Shown here one piece after another: positions 46,000 through 55,197 of a stretch of DNA of 64,000 nt. The notes below the pieces were generated by a model. It was not told the DNA's origin. It saw only the letters and a list, made by a program, of their open reading frames with translations, and made no database searches. Both the position numbers and the translations under genes were made by a program. Positions within the stretch are counted from its first letter, which is position 1. Each line of letters opens with the position of its first letter. The DNA is from Maritimibacter dapengensis (lineage in GTDB: Bacteria; Pseudomonadota; Alphaproteobacteria; Rhodobacterales; Rhodobacteraceae). Where the stretch lies: contig NZ_JAHUZE010000002.1 in assembly GCF_019218265.1 (NCBI RefSeq), positions 310,001-374,000 on the forward strand. Direction: 5' to 3'.

Positions 46000-46391
46000 C
46001 CCACCCCCGTCTCACTTCCAGCATGACGACCTGCGGGGATTTTGGCCAAGCTTCAGTACGGGGTATGTCCGGGGAACAAAATTTGAGCCGGGCAGGGCGG
46101 TCTCTTGCGTTGGCCTGGACCGAACGATCTGTCTTCAAACACCTCGAAAGCTCGCCAGCAATCATCCGTCTCGCGGTGATGCTCTACCTTAGGTCCCCGT
46201 TGTTGTTCGACTGAGACTTGTTCCCGTTCGACTCAACGCACAGCCTTCGCAATGCGGGTGCGCCAAAATCTATTGTAGACAATATGTATTTTTTGAGCCT
46301 ACAAAGAGAACAGGGTGGATGGTGCCTGCGATCGAATGGATGTCCCGGTTCACGATACACCCGTAAGCACTTTTGGGTGTGGGAGGCTCTT
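46000..46391. other. 392-bp spacer between tRNA-Gln and the regulator gene
   Basis: No gene with a ribosome site is seen. The spacer has a lower GC content than its surroundings around 46260-46310. It contains a palindrome (46272-46283) that fits a GntR operator. I saw no repeat of the tRNA 3' end further right, so there is no sign of tRNA-based integration. Confidence 0.55.
46272..46283. promoter_or_regulatory. Probable GntR operator
   Basis: ATTGT-AG-ACAAT is a perfect palindrome and contains the TNGTNNACNA-like pattern known for FCD-type GntR regulators. It lies about 110 bases before the GntR start at 46392, in place for autoregulation. Confidence 0.55.
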
Positions 46392-47099
46392 TTGGTCGAG
46401 GTCGCGAAGTCCAAGAAAATGCAATCCCTCGAGGACCTGCGCAGGCGAATTCTGACGCAGGACCTCGAGCCCGGCACGTATTTGGACGAGTCGCAGTTGG
46501 CCGCGACGTATGACTTGTCTCGTCCGCCGATCCGGGAGATCCTTTATCAACTCGCGGGCGAAGAATACGTCGTGCTTCAAAAGAACCGCGGCGCTCAGGT
46601 CGCCCCGATGACGCACAAGACGCTCAGGAATTTCTTCGTGGCGGCCCCGATGCTCTATGCGGCTGTGACGCGGCTTGCAGCTCAGCACGCCACGCAGGCG
46701 CAGATCATGCGGCTCAAGGATACCCAGATGCTTTTCCGAAAGGCGATCCGCGACGGGGATGCCGCGGCCCGGGCGCTGACCAACCAGCGTTTCCACGCGA
46801 TCATCGGAGAGATGGCGGACAACGAGTTCCTGATGCCGAGTCTCCGGCGGCTCCTGATCGACCACACGCGAATTGCGATGACCTTCTACAATCCGCGCAA
46901 TGTGAAGCTGGCGGAAGAACGCAGTGTTGCCGCGGACCAGCACGACCAGTTTATCGATCTGATCGAGGCGGGTGATGCCGAGGCGTCCGGTCAGCTGGCC
47001 ATCGCACATTGGGAATTGTCGCGTTCTGAAATCGAAAGCTTCGTCACCCCTGACGGAATGGAAATACCGCTGGGGCAGGCGCCTGGCGGCTTGAGATAG
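46392..47099 (+). CDS. GntR-family regulator with FCD domain
   Basis: The start is TTG at 46392, five bases after GGGAGG. The 235-residue protein has an N-terminal winged helix (YDLSRPPIREILYQLAGEEYVVLQKNRGAQVAP) and a C-terminal FCD ligand domain (about 90-215). Such proteins repress catabolic operons until an organic acid or amine binds. The operon that follows starts 11 bases after its stop, so it should be the regulator of the amine-catabolism island. Confidence 0.9.
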   Translation: MVEVAKSKKMQSLEDLRRRILTQDLEPGTYLDESQLAATYDLSRPPIREILYQLAGEEYVVLQKNRGAQVAPMTHKTLRNFFVAAPMLYAAVTRLAAQHATQAQIMRLKDTQMLFRKAIRDGDAAARALTNQRFHAIIGEMADNEFLMPSLRRLLIDHTRIAMTFYNPRNVKLAEERSVAADQHDQFIDLIEAGDAEASGQLAIAHWELSRSEIESFVTPDGMEIPLGQAPGGLR

Positions 47100-47110
47100 A
47101 AAGGTCCGCC

Positions 47111-48013
47111 ATGAAGTTCGATGGCATCTACACGCCGGTCATCACGCCCTACGGCGACGACGGCAGCATCGACCGCGATGCTTTTGCCGCCCAGATCGAG
47201 CATCTGATTGCGTCCGGCGTGCATGGCATCATCAACGGTGGCTCCACTGGCGAGTATTACGCCCAGTCGATGGATGAGCGAAAGTCCCTCGCATCCTGCG
47301 CCAAGGAGGTGATCGACGGGCGGTTGCCATTGGTCGTCGGCACGGTCGCGATCCGCCTGGAGGACAGTCTTGCCATGGCCGAGCACGCGGCCGAGATCGG
47401 GGCCGACGCGATCCTCGTTGGGTCGCCTCCGTATTCGGTGCCGACCGAACGGGAGAATGCGTTGAACACGCTTGCCATCGACCGGGCGGCGGACCTTCCG
47501 ATCATGCTTTACAACTATCCGGGCCGCATGGGCATCGAGATGGGCGAAGAGTTTCTCGACCGGGTTGGTCGGTCGCGCAACGTTGTCGCGATTAAGGAAA
47601 GCTCCGGCGATATCAACCGTGTGCATCTTCTGGCGCGTGATTATCCCCATATCCAGATGTCCTGCGGGATGGACGATCAGGCCTTGGAATTCTTCGCCTG
47701 GGGTGCGCGCAGCTGGGTCTGCGCCGGGTCGAACTTTCTTCCTGACGAGCATGTGGCGCTTCACCGTGCGTGTGTCATGGAAGGCGATTTCGACAAGGGC
47801 CGGCGGATCATGTCGGCGATGATGCCGCTCATGCGGGTGCTGGAGCAGGGCGGGAAGTTCATTCAATGCGTGAAATACGGATGTGAGATGAGCGGTCACT
47901 ACGCAGGGCCGCCGCGTCCGCCGCTCCGCGCGCTCAACAAGGATGACAAGCGGCAGTTGGAACAGGTGGTGCGCGTGCTGAAGCGCACCGTGGCCGAGAT
48001 CGAAGCGGAGTAA
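47111..48013 (+). CDS. Dihydrodipicolinate synthase-family lyase/deaminase
   Basis: The 300-residue protein is a DapA-type TIM barrel: GGSTGEYY (residues 43-50), the YNYPGRMGIE loop with Tyr134, and the Schiff-base lysine in AIKESSGD (Lys162). In hydroxyproline catabolism a member of this family deaminates pyrroline-4-hydroxy-2-carboxylate to 2-oxoglutarate semialdehyde, and the neighbours (GntR, aldehyde dehydrogenase, FAD oxidase, HpbD-like epimerase) make that role the best guess. Another keto-acid dehydratase or aldolase activity is possible. Confidence 0.8.
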   Translation: MKFDGIYTPVITPYGDDGSIDRDAFAAQIEHLIASGVHGIINGGSTGEYYAQSMDERKSLASCAKEVIDGRLPLVVGTVAIRLEDSLAMAEHAAEIGADAILVGSPPYSVPTERENALNTLAIDRAADLPIMLYNYPGRMGIEMGEEFLDRVGRSRNVVAIKESSGDINRVHLLARDYPHIQMSCGMDDQALEFFAWGARSWVCAGSNFLPDEHVALHRACVMEGDFDKGRRIMSAMMPLMRVLEQGGKFIQCVKYGCEMSGHYAGPPRPPLRALNKDDKRQLEQVVRVLKRTVAEIEAE

Positions 48014-48016
48014 GAC

Positions 48017-49513
48017 ATGAGCGACCTTCTGACGACCGAAGAATACAAAGCCATCGCCGCCGAACTGTCTCCGCCGACCCAGGCGTTTATCGACGGCTCG
48101 TTTCGCCCGGCGAACTCGGGCAAGACGTTCGATACCGTGAACCCTGCGACCGGAGAGGTGATCGCGAAGATTGCCGCCTGCGGCGCCAATGACGTGGATT
48201 TTGCTGTCGAAAAGGCCCGTGACGCGTTCGAGGACGGGCGCTGGTCGCGCCTGCACCCGAGTGAGCGAAAAGAGGTGCTCATCCGTCTCGTGAAGCTGAT
48301 GAAGCGCAATGCGCGCGAACTTGCGGTGATGGAAAGCCTCGACAGTGGTAAGACGATTTATGACTGCGAGACGGTCGACCTGCCCGAGACCATGCATTGC
48401 CTGACGTGGCATGCCGAGCTGATCGACAAGATTTATGATCAGGTCGCACCCGCTTCAGACGACCATATAGCGATGGTCCTGCGCGAACCTGTTGGCGTGG
48501 TCGGGCTGGTTCTTCCGTGGAATTTCCCACTCCTGATGCTCGCCTGGAAGATCGGGCCTGCGTTGGCCGCTGGCTGTTCCGTCATCGTGAAACCGGCCGA
48601 GGAAACTTCGCTCACCGCTTTGCGCATGGCCGAGCTTGCGATGGAGGCCGGCATTCCGGCGGGCGTGTTCAACGTCATACCGGGGAGTGGGGTCGAGGTC
48701 GGAGAACCGCTGGGGCGGCACATGGACGTTGACATGGTATCGTTCACCGGATCGACGGCCACGGGGCGGCGATTTTTGGGATATTCGTCGGAGAGCAACG
48801 TCAAAGAGGTCACGCTCGAGATGGGCGGCAAGAATCCGGCGATCGTGCTGGACGACGCCGAGAACCTCGACCGGGTCGCAGCCCATATCGTCAACGGCGC
48901 ATTCTGGAATATGGGGGAGAATTGTTCCGCGTCGTCACGGCTGATCGTGCAGAAAGGCGTCAGGGACAAGCTCATTGAAAAGATCTTGGCCCATGCCCGC
49001 GAATGGCCGATGGGCGATCCGCTCGATCCTGAAACCCGCGTTGGCGCTCTGGTCTCCGAAGCCCACTTCGACAAGGTCCGCTCCTATATCGGAGACGATG
49101 CGACCGTGATCTTGGGTGGAAAGGCCGAGAAGGGGTTCGTGGAGCCGACGGTGATCGAGGTCGCGCGCGACGCGAAACAGGCGCGTGAAGAGATCTTCGG
49201 GCCGGTGTTGTCGGTCATGACCGTGGACAGTTTCGACGAAGCGATTGCTCTGGCGAACGATACGGATTACGGGCTTGCCGCCTCGATCTTCACCGCCAAC
49301 TACAAACGGGCGATCCGGGGCGCACGGATGCTTCGTGCGGGCACAGTGACCGTGAACAGTTTTGGTGAAGGGGACATCTCGACACCCTTCGGTGGCTATA
49401 AGCAATCCGGTTTCGGCGGCCGGGACAACGGCATCCAAGCACACGATCAATACACGCAGATCAAGACGATCTGGCTGGATCTGGCCGATGACGACGACGA
49501 GGCGGTTGATTGA
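48017..49513 (+). CDS. NAD(P)-dependent aldehyde dehydrogenase
   Basis: The 498-residue protein has the full ALDH set: WNFPLLMLAWKIGPALAAG, TGSTATGRR, the general-base Glu in LEMGGKNPAIV, the nucleophile in GENCSASSR and the ending GGYKQSGFGGRDNG. Its C-terminus (QYTQIKTIW) resembles gamma-glutamyl-gamma-aminobutyraldehyde dehydrogenase (PuuC). In this operon oxidation of 2-oxoglutarate semialdehyde fits best. It starts three bases after the DapA-type gene and overlaps the FAD oxidase by TTGA. Confidence 0.9.
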   Translation: MSDLLTTEEYKAIAAELSPPTQAFIDGSFRPANSGKTFDTVNPATGEVIAKIAACGANDVDFAVEKARDAFEDGRWSRLHPSERKEVLIRLVKLMKRNARELAVMESLDSGKTIYDCETVDLPETMHCLTWHAELIDKIYDQVAPASDDHIAMVLREPVGVVGLVLPWNFPLLMLAWKIGPALAAGCSVIVKPAEETSLTALRMAELAMEAGIPAGVFNVIPGSGVEVGEPLGRHMDVDMVSFTGSTATGRRFLGYSSESNVKEVTLEMGGKNPAIVLDDAENLDRVAAHIVNGAFWNMGENCSASSRLIVQKGVRDKLIEKILAHAREWPMGDPLDPETRVGALVSEAHFDKVRSYIGDDATVILGGKAEKGFVEPTVIEVARDAKQAREEIFGPVLSVMTVDSFDEAIALANDTDYGLAASIFTANYKRAIRGARMLRAGTVTVNSFGEGDISTPFGGYKQSGFGGRDNGIQAHDQYTQIKTIWLDLADDDDEAVD

Positions 49514-50850
49514 CGACGCTGAGGGCCACACGGCTTCCCGATCTTCCGGGTCCGGCCGCTTGGAATGTCATACTCGGGGTCGATCCGCCACGTCCTTCGT
49601 TGAAGGGGCAGGTGTCGGCGGATGTGGTCATCGTCGGGGCAGGGTTTGCCGGGCTTTCGGCGGCACGACGGGTGCGGCAACTGGAGCCTTCGGCGAAGAT
49701 CATCGTGGTCGATGCGGTCGCGGTCGGAGAAGGATCTGCGGGGCGCAATTCCGGGTTCATGATCGACATCCCACATGACCTCGTCTCCGACGATTACGCG
49801 GGCGCGGGGGACGACTTGGCGGTGATGCGGCTCAACCGGCAGGCGATTGCATTCGCGGCCGATGCTGTCGCCGACTACCGGATCGACAGCAACTTTTTCG
49901 ACCGAGCGGGCAAGATAAACGGCGCGGCAAGCGATCATGCGGATGCGAACAACCGCAGCTTTGCGCAGCATCTCAACCGTTTGGGCGAGAGCAGCGAAAC
50001 CCTGGACGAGCGACAGATGCGCGAAATCACAGGGTCGGCGCATTATCGATCCGGTCTTTATACGCCTGGCACTGTCATGTTGCAGCCCGCCGGCTATGTG
50101 CGCGGATTGGCGAAAGGGTTGGCGCGCGACGGTGTCGATATTCTCGAGAACTCACCGATCAAGGCACTGACCCGACAGGGCAGCGCTTGGCAGGTGGAAG
50201 GTCAGGCAGGGGTGATCAGCGCGGGGCGGGTGATCCTTACGGTGAATGGCCATCTGGCGAGCTTCGGCATTGAACAGTCCAGCATCATGCAGATGTTTCT
50301 ATACGCCGTGATGACGCCTGAACTGGATGACGGGGCGCTTGCGATGCTGGGCGGGACGTCACGGTGGGGGATTACGCCATCTGACCCAATGGGAACGACT
50401 GTGCGCCGGATCGACACCGGCCAGGGTGGCAACAGGATCGTGACGCGGACATGCGCCACGCTGCGGCCGGGGACGCGTGTCTCGAAGGCCGACGTCCGAC
50501 GGGCGGCGCGTGTGATGCAGCAGAAGTTCGACCGGCGTTTCCCCCAGCTTGCTGGGATGAAGCAGGAATTCTCCTGGGCCGGGCATCTCGCAATGACGCT
50601 GAACGGGGTTTCGGTGATGCGCGAGATCGACACAGGGCTGTTTTCGGGATGCGTTCAGAACGGGCTTGGCACGGCGCGCGGAACGCTCACCGGTATAGGT
50701 GCTGCGGAACTGGCGTTCGGTGTCGAGAGCGACATAACGCGCCATTTCACGGCAGAGCCCGCGCCCAAGCGGCTGCCGCCCCAGCCGTTTCAGGAGATCG
50801 GCGCAAACGCGTTCATCCGATACAAGGAATGGCGCGCGCGTGACGAGTGA
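49510..50850 (+). CDS. FAD-dependent amine/D-amino-acid oxidoreductase
   Basis: The 446-residue protein starts at a TTG that overlaps the stop of the preceding gene. After about 35 residues it has the FAD motif VVIVGAGFAGLSAARR, then SAGRNSGFMIDIPHDL. This is the DAO fold of the PuuB/DadA group. In this operon oxidation of cis-4-hydroxy-D-proline, or of an N-methylated form, to the pyrroline is likely. It may pass electrons to oxygen or to the respiratory chain. Confidence 0.85.
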   Translation: MTTLRATRLPDLPGPAAWNVILGVDPPRPSLKGQVSADVVIVGAGFAGLSAARRVRQLEPSAKIIVVDAVAVGEGSAGRNSGFMIDIPHDLVSDDYAGAGDDLAVMRLNRQAIAFAADAVADYRIDSNFFDRAGKINGAASDHADANNRSFAQHLNRLGESSETLDERQMREITGSAHYRSGLYTPGTVMLQPAGYVRGLAKGLARDGVDILENSPIKALTRQGSAWQVEGQAGVISAGRVILTVNGHLASFGIEQSSIMQMFLYAVMTPELDDGALAMLGGTSRWGITPSDPMGTTVRRIDTGQGGNRIVTRTCATLRPGTRVSKADVRRAARVMQQKFDRRFPQLAGMKQEFSWAGHLAMTLNGVSVMREIDTGLFSGCVQNGLGTARGTLTGIGAAELAFGVESDITRHFTAEPAPKRLPPQPFQEIGANAFIRYKEWRARDE

Positions 50851-50978
50851 TCACGACCGAACGGGTTTGGCCACAGCTTGATCTGGCCCGAATTGGCGGT
50901 CAGGAGGCAAAAGGTACGCGTGAGCATCGGGTCAGCGTGGCGTTCGCCCGCGCACCATCGCGTCTTCCGTCAGGCGGT

Positions 50979-52082
50979 CTAGAAGGAGGCGACCGGGGGG
51001 CCAAACAGGGTTTCATCGGGCGTCACGCCCAGACCCGGCCCGGTCGGGAGCGCAATATGGCCGCCGACGATGTCGATGCCGGCATCCGGGTCGTAGTGTT
51101 GTGCCACATAAGGTGCTGCAAGCCAGACGCCGTCCATACGTTCGGGGGCGACCGTCGCCCCGATCTGGGTGCAGGCCGCCGAGACGATGTCGCCGCCCCA
51201 GGCGTCGTCGCAGGTATGCGGAAGCCGCCGCGCCGCGCACAGGTCACGGAACGCGCGCATCGGGTGAAGACCTCCGAGCCTGCCGACTTTCATACCGAAA
51301 CCGTCGACCAAACCAGTGCCCGCAGCCTCGATCGTGGTGGCAAGGGATCGGCCGTTTTCGTCCATGTAGAGGGGATGGTGCAGGAACGGCCGCACCGTGC
51401 GCAGGTCATCGACCCGATTGCAGGGCTGTTCGATGACGAAGGGCAGGGCGCTGCAGGCCCGCGAGAACTGGATGGCGTCCCCGGTGGACCACCCCCGGTT
51501 GCCATCGGCGGCGAGCTTGACCCCCGATCCTTCAAGCGCTTCGCAGACCTTCCGCATCGCGGCGATGTCGATCTCCACCGGGCGGCCGGAAAGCTTGATC
51601 TGAAGCCTTGGATAGCCTTCGGCCACCTTTTCACGCGCGATGCGCGCGGCCTCGTCCGGTTCACAGACCCCAATGGAGTAATAGGAGGCAACCCGGTTCG
51701 TCAGCGCGCCGCCGAGCAGGTCACACACGGGAATGTTGAGGGACCTTCCCAAGGCATCGAAGGCCGCGATGTCGATGGCGGACTTGGCGTAGTTGTGGCC
51801 GTAGAGAAGCGAATCCATCCGGGCGTGGAGCGGGACCGGCAAGACGTCGGCCCCGATCAGGTTCGGCGCGAGTTCGGTCAGCGCGGCAAGCGCGCCTTTG
51901 GCATGTGCCTCGGCGTAGGTCGGGCCGACGGGACAGGCCTCGCCCCAGCCGATCACACCGGTGTCGGTCACGAGCTTTACGATGGTCGTGGTCAGGGACC
52001 AGACGTCGCCGCTCGCGATCCGGTAGGGCCCATCTTTCACCGGCAGGTCGTGGGTGAATAGATGAAGCTCTGCAATCCGCAT
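50979..52082 (-). CDS. hpbD: Enolase-superfamily epimerase, 4-hydroxyproline betaine 2-epimerase-like
   Basis: The 367-residue protein (start ATG 52082) closely fits HpbD from Pelagibaca bermudensis as I recall it, including [20 protein letters not shown]. Catalytic Lys163 (RLQIKLSG) and Lys265 ([10 protein letters not shown]) sit at the same numbers as the acid/base pair of HpbD. Tyr56, Asp292 and Trp320, recalled as substrate contacts with Trp320 near the quaternary nitrogen, are also at the same numbers. Metal ligands are Asp193, Glu219 and the DEN at 241-243. HpbD interconverts trans-4-hydroxy-L-proline betaine and its cis-D form. Proline betaine could also be used. Confidence 0.88.
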   Translation of the reverse strand: MRIAELHLFTHDLPVKDGPYRIASGDVWSLTTTIVKLVTDTGVIGWGEACPVGPTYAEAHAKGALAALTELAPNLIGADVLPVPLHARMDSLLYGHNYAKSAIDIAAFDALGRSLNIPVCDLLGGALTNRVASYYSIGVCEPDEAARIAREKVAEGYPRLQIKLSGRPVEIDIAAMRKVCEALEGSGVKLAADGNRGWSTGDAIQFSRACSALPFVIEQPCNRVDDLRTVRPFLHHPLYMDENGRSLATTIEAAGTGLVDGFGMKVGRLGGLHPMRAFRDLCAARRLPHTCDDAWGGDIVSAACTQIGATVAPERMDGVWLAAPYVAQHYDPDAGIDIVGGHIALPTGPGLGVTPDETLFGPPVASF

Positions 52083-52083
52083 G

Positions 52084-53082
52084 TCAGCACCTTGCAAGGT
52101 GCGGATAGCTATCGCGGAATCGTCCGAATTTGTGCGCACCGCACGTCACCGCGTGATAGCGCGCCGGGTTCTCGGAGGTGACGCAGTTGGGGAGGGGACC
52201 GAACTCGGCATCGTAGTCTGCATCTATGAAGAACGGGATCGAGTATCGTTCGCGCCCGGACGTGTTCACGACGCGGTGCAAATTGGCGAGGTAGAGATCG
52301 TTGGTCAGCCGTTGGACGAGATCGCCGATGTTGATCACGAACGTGCCGGGGATAGGCGGCGCTTCGACCCAGCCGCCTTCGCGGTTCATGACTTGAAGCC
52401 CACCGACATCGTCCTGGGCGAGTATGGTGAGATTGCCGTAATCGGTGTGCGCGCCGATACCGATAATGCTTTCGTCGACCGGTCCGGCCTGTGGCGGATA
52501 GTGAAGCAGTCTCTGGATACAGATCGGATTTGTCGTGAGCGGTGCGAAGAAGTCTTCGTCCAACTCGAGCGACAACGCGATCCCCTCGAGCATCCGGGTG
52601 CTGAGTGTTCGCATCGCTTCATGGTAGGCATAAACGGTTTCGCGAAACCCGGGCACTTGGTTCGGATCGGGCCAGAGGTTCGCACCGAAAAACGGCGTCA
52701 GGTCGCCGGGCGTTTCGGGGCCAAGGTCGAAGACCTCTTTCAAATCTTTCGTCTTGGTCGGATCGGTATTCTCGCCGAACGGTTCGATGTAGCCACGCAG
52801 CGTCGTGCCGGAAGTCGAGACGTGAAGCGCCATCTTGTCGGCCTCCGGCAGTGCGAAGAATGCCTTGGCCTGAGCGAAGGTATCGCCGATCAAGTGTGGG
52901 GCGACACCGTGGTTCTTCACATACATGAACCCAACGTTTGTCAGCGCCCAGTTGATATCGCGGGCGACCGAGGACTTGTCCGTTCCGTCGAGCAGCGTTG
53001 CGATGTCGACCACCGGGATGCGGTCGAAACTGACGCGGTGGGCGCGGAGCCGGTCATCCAGTTGTGCAGTGAAGTCTGTCAT
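52084..53082 (-). CDS. 2-oxoglutarate/Fe(II)-dependent oxygenase, isopenicillin N synthase family
   Basis: The 332-residue protein has an N-terminal DIOX_N domain ([12 protein letters not shown]) and the oxygenase domain with the iron triad His212-x-Asp214 ([11 protein letters not shown]) and His269 (LANLHRVVN), and RxS at residues 279-281 for 2-oxoglutarate. AAGGAG is eight bases before the ATG at 53082. It lies between the methyltransferase (27 bases upstream) and the epimerase (one base downstream) in one operon. N-demethylation or hydroxylation of the betaine is the likely role, which is inference. Confidence 0.85.
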   Translation of the reverse strand: MTDFTAQLDDRLRAHRVSFDRIPVVDIATLLDGTDKSSVARDINWALTNVGFMYVKNHGVAPHLIGDTFAQAKAFFALPEADKMALHVSTSGTTLRGYIEPFGENTDPTKTKDLKEVFDLGPETPGDLTPFFGANLWPDPNQVPGFRETVYAYHEAMRTLSTRMLEGIALSLELDEDFFAPLTTNPICIQRLLHYPPQAGPVDESIIGIGAHTDYGNLTILAQDDVGGLQVMNREGGWVEAPPIPGTFVINIGDLVQRLTNDLYLANLHRVVNTSGRERYSIPFFIDADYDAEFGPLPNCVTSENPARYHAVTCGAHKFGRFRDSYPHLARC

Positions 53083-53109
53083 GGGCCGGTCTCCTTTTGT
53101 CATGACCTT

Positions 53110-54678
53110 TCAGAAGGTTTGGTTCAACTCGTCGACGGCGGGAATTTCGCGTTCCCTCCGTGCGATATAGTCGAGCAGTTCCTCGTTCTTCGCGTCGTCG
53201 AGTTGCGGTTCCTGATACTCCGCGAGGAGTTTGCGAGCATGCTCCAGCGCGCGTTGCGTGATTTCCTTTTCGCCGTCGGCTTTCCATTGTTCGATCGAGT
53301 TGTTGTCGAACATTTCGGGCATGAAGAACGCTGTCTGGAAATTGTCCTGGGTGTGTTGGTGGCCCAGATAATGTCCTCCGGGTCCGACATCGGACACCGC
53401 GGCGAGCGCCTGGTCGAAATCGTGCCATTTCGGGCCTTCGGCCATTCGATAGGCCATTGCGCATTGCTCGGCATCCACGATGAATTTCGCCGTCGAGCAG
53501 TGCATCCCTGCTTCGTTCCACCCTGCTGAATGCCAGATGTAATTGGCACCGGCATGTATCACGGCAGAGAGCGTTGTCGCACTTTCATAACCTGCCTGCG
53601 CGTCGAAGGTCTTGGCGCCGCCAAGTGTGTTCGACGTGCGCCAAGGCAGACGGTAAAAACGCGCCATCTGACCGATCATGAAATTCATGAGGCTTATCTC
53701 GGGCGTTCCCGCCATGGGCGCGCCGGACTTCATTGAAACGGTCGCGAGGTAGTGGCCGTAAACCGCGGGCGCGCCGCGACGGATGACTTGCGTGTAGGCC
53801 AACGCCGAGAGGGCTTCGGCATTGAGCTGCGCGACCGTCACCGGAACGGAAGCCGGTGTATTGGCACCACCCAGGACGAAGGGCGAGCAAAGCACGGGCT
53901 GGTTTCGTCTGCTGAAGGCGCGCATGGCGCCAAGCATGGTTTCGTCCCAGACGAGCGGCGAGTTTCCATTGATGTTGCCCGTGGTGACCGGGTTCGCCTC
54001 CATGAAGTCTTCGCCGAACAGGATGGCGCACATTTCCATGACGTCCTCGGCGTTCTTCGGCGATGTCGTCATGCCCATGAACATCTTGTCGGAGTGTTTC
54101 ATCGAGGAATAGGTGATCTGCAGATGCCGATGCGCAACCGGCAGGTCCATCGGCTCGACGATGTGGTGCGCGGTCGAATGCAGGGCCGGCGACATATGGC
54201 TGAGCTTGTGAAACATCGCGAGGTCGTCGAGCGTCGGGTTCCTGCGGACATCGTCCAGATCGCGCAAGAAGGGTGCGCCGGTCATAGGCACGAACACCGA
54301 GTGAGCGCCGCCGAGGCGCACGTTGTTCTCTGGATTGCGCGCGGAATACGTGAAGTCCTCCGGGATCGTCGCGATCAGGTCCCGCACGAGGGCGCGGTCC
54401 AGGTAGACGATCTCACCAACAACCTTGGCACCGGCCGCTTTCCAATCCGCGAGCGCGATCTCATCGCGGAAATGGACGCCGACGTTTTCGAGAATGTCCA
54501 TCGAGGCTGCATCTATCTTCTCGATCTGCTCCTGGTCCATCACCTCACAGGTCGGCAAGGCGCGGATCAGACCGGGCAACATCCTGATATCGCGCGTTTC
54601 GCGGAGGATTTTTCGCGCCGCGCGTCCACCGGCGCGACCACGGGACCGGGTCTTGGGGATTTCGAGCGTTTGGTTCAT
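53110..54678 (-). CDS. Trimethylamine methyltransferase-family (MttB-like) protein without pyrrolysine
   Basis: The 522-residue protein is a TIM-barrel methyltransferase of the MttB superfamily (ILENVGVHFRDEIALADWKAAGAKV, NPVTTGNINGNSPLVWD, GYESATTLSAVIHAGANYIWHSAGW). The frame runs without an in-frame TAG, so it belongs to the non-pyrrolysine group, whose studied members demethylate glycine betaine, proline betaine or carnitine with a corrinoid protein. GGAGG precedes the ATG at 54678. No corrinoid protein or methyl-THF transferase gene is next to it. It leads the operon with the oxygenase and the epimerase. Confidence 0.88.
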   Translation of the reverse strand: MNQTLEIPKTRSRGRAGGRAARKILRETRDIRMLPGLIRALPTCEVMDQEQIEKIDAASMDILENVGVHFRDEIALADWKAAGAKVVGEIVYLDRALVRDLIATIPEDFTYSARNPENNVRLGGAHSVFVPMTGAPFLRDLDDVRRNPTLDDLAMFHKLSHMSPALHSTAHHIVEPMDLPVAHRHLQITYSSMKHSDKMFMGMTTSPKNAEDVMEMCAILFGEDFMEANPVTTGNINGNSPLVWDETMLGAMRAFSRRNQPVLCSPFVLGGANTPASVPVTVAQLNAEALSALAYTQVIRRGAPAVYGHYLATVSMKSGAPMAGTPEISLMNFMIGQMARFYRLPWRTSNTLGGAKTFDAQAGYESATTLSAVIHAGANYIWHSAGWNEAGMHCSTAKFIVDAEQCAMAYRMAEGPKWHDFDQALAAVSDVGPGGHYLGHQHTQDNFQTAFFMPEMFDNNSIEQWKADGEKEITQRALEHARKLLAEYQEPQLDDAKNEELLDYIARREREIPAVDELNQTF

Positions 54679-54969
54679 GCGATCCTCCGATGATGAGGCA
54701 GCATCGCTCGACCACTGCCGCTTGCGCGTGTCGGAATCCGAAATCCTTTTGCAGAAACCGACATGCACAGGTCAGGAACGGCATGTTGATCGCCTGTTTC
54801 ACGGCGACCTGTTCGGGCTAGCGTCGGTCGACATCAAAGACACTGGTGTCGGTCGCAAGAAAAGTGGGTCAGCGAAGACGCCCTCTCACCACCGCGCGTA
54901 TCGGATTCCACCTTCGTTTTGCGCGGCGGAGGGGGGCAAGTGTCGTCGTCGAATAGACGACCTCGCGTT

Positions 54970-55197
54970 TCAGCTTTTGTCGGCTTCGTTCAAGAGGCCC
55001 TGGACCCAGCGGGAAGCGGCCCAGTTTGCGGGAAACGCCAACGGAACGGATACGATAAGCGCGGTTGTGGGGGAGAGTGCCGTGACGCCAAGCGATTGCA
55101 GCAGCAGAAAAAGCAGGAACAGGTTTATGGCGACGGCTGGCAAGACGAAAGGGAACAAAAGGAGCTTGAGCTTCCATGAAGGGCGGAGGGATGTCAT
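54970..55197 (-). CDS. Small two-helix membrane protein in the nir cluster
   Basis: The 75-residue protein has two hydrophobic helices (LLLFPFVLPAVAINLFLLFLL and a second after about residue 40) and a charged end. Its ATG overlaps the stop of the chelatase gene, so it is the last gene of the nir operon. It may be like the small NnrT-type membrane proteins seen with denitrification genes, but I am not sure of that. Confidence 0.6.
   Translation of the reverse strand: MTSLRPSWKLKLLLFPFVLPAVAINLFLLFLLLQSLGVTALSPTTALIVSVPLAFPANWAASRWVQGLLNEADKS

Noticed and set aside
50847-53529. Long plus-strand frames (about 400 and 480 codons) opposite the hpbD-like, oxygenase and mttB-like genes
   Set aside because: The minus-strand proteins have complete catalytic motifs; the plus-strand products have none.
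53110-54678. Pyrrolysine-containing trimethylamine methyltransferase MttB
   Set aside because: No in-frame TAG interrupts the gene, and no pyl genes or corrinoid protein gene are nearby.
45925-54678. Genomic island integrated at tRNA-Gln
   Set aside because: No direct repeat of the tRNA 3' end, integrase or change in codon use was seen, so site-specific integration is not supported.
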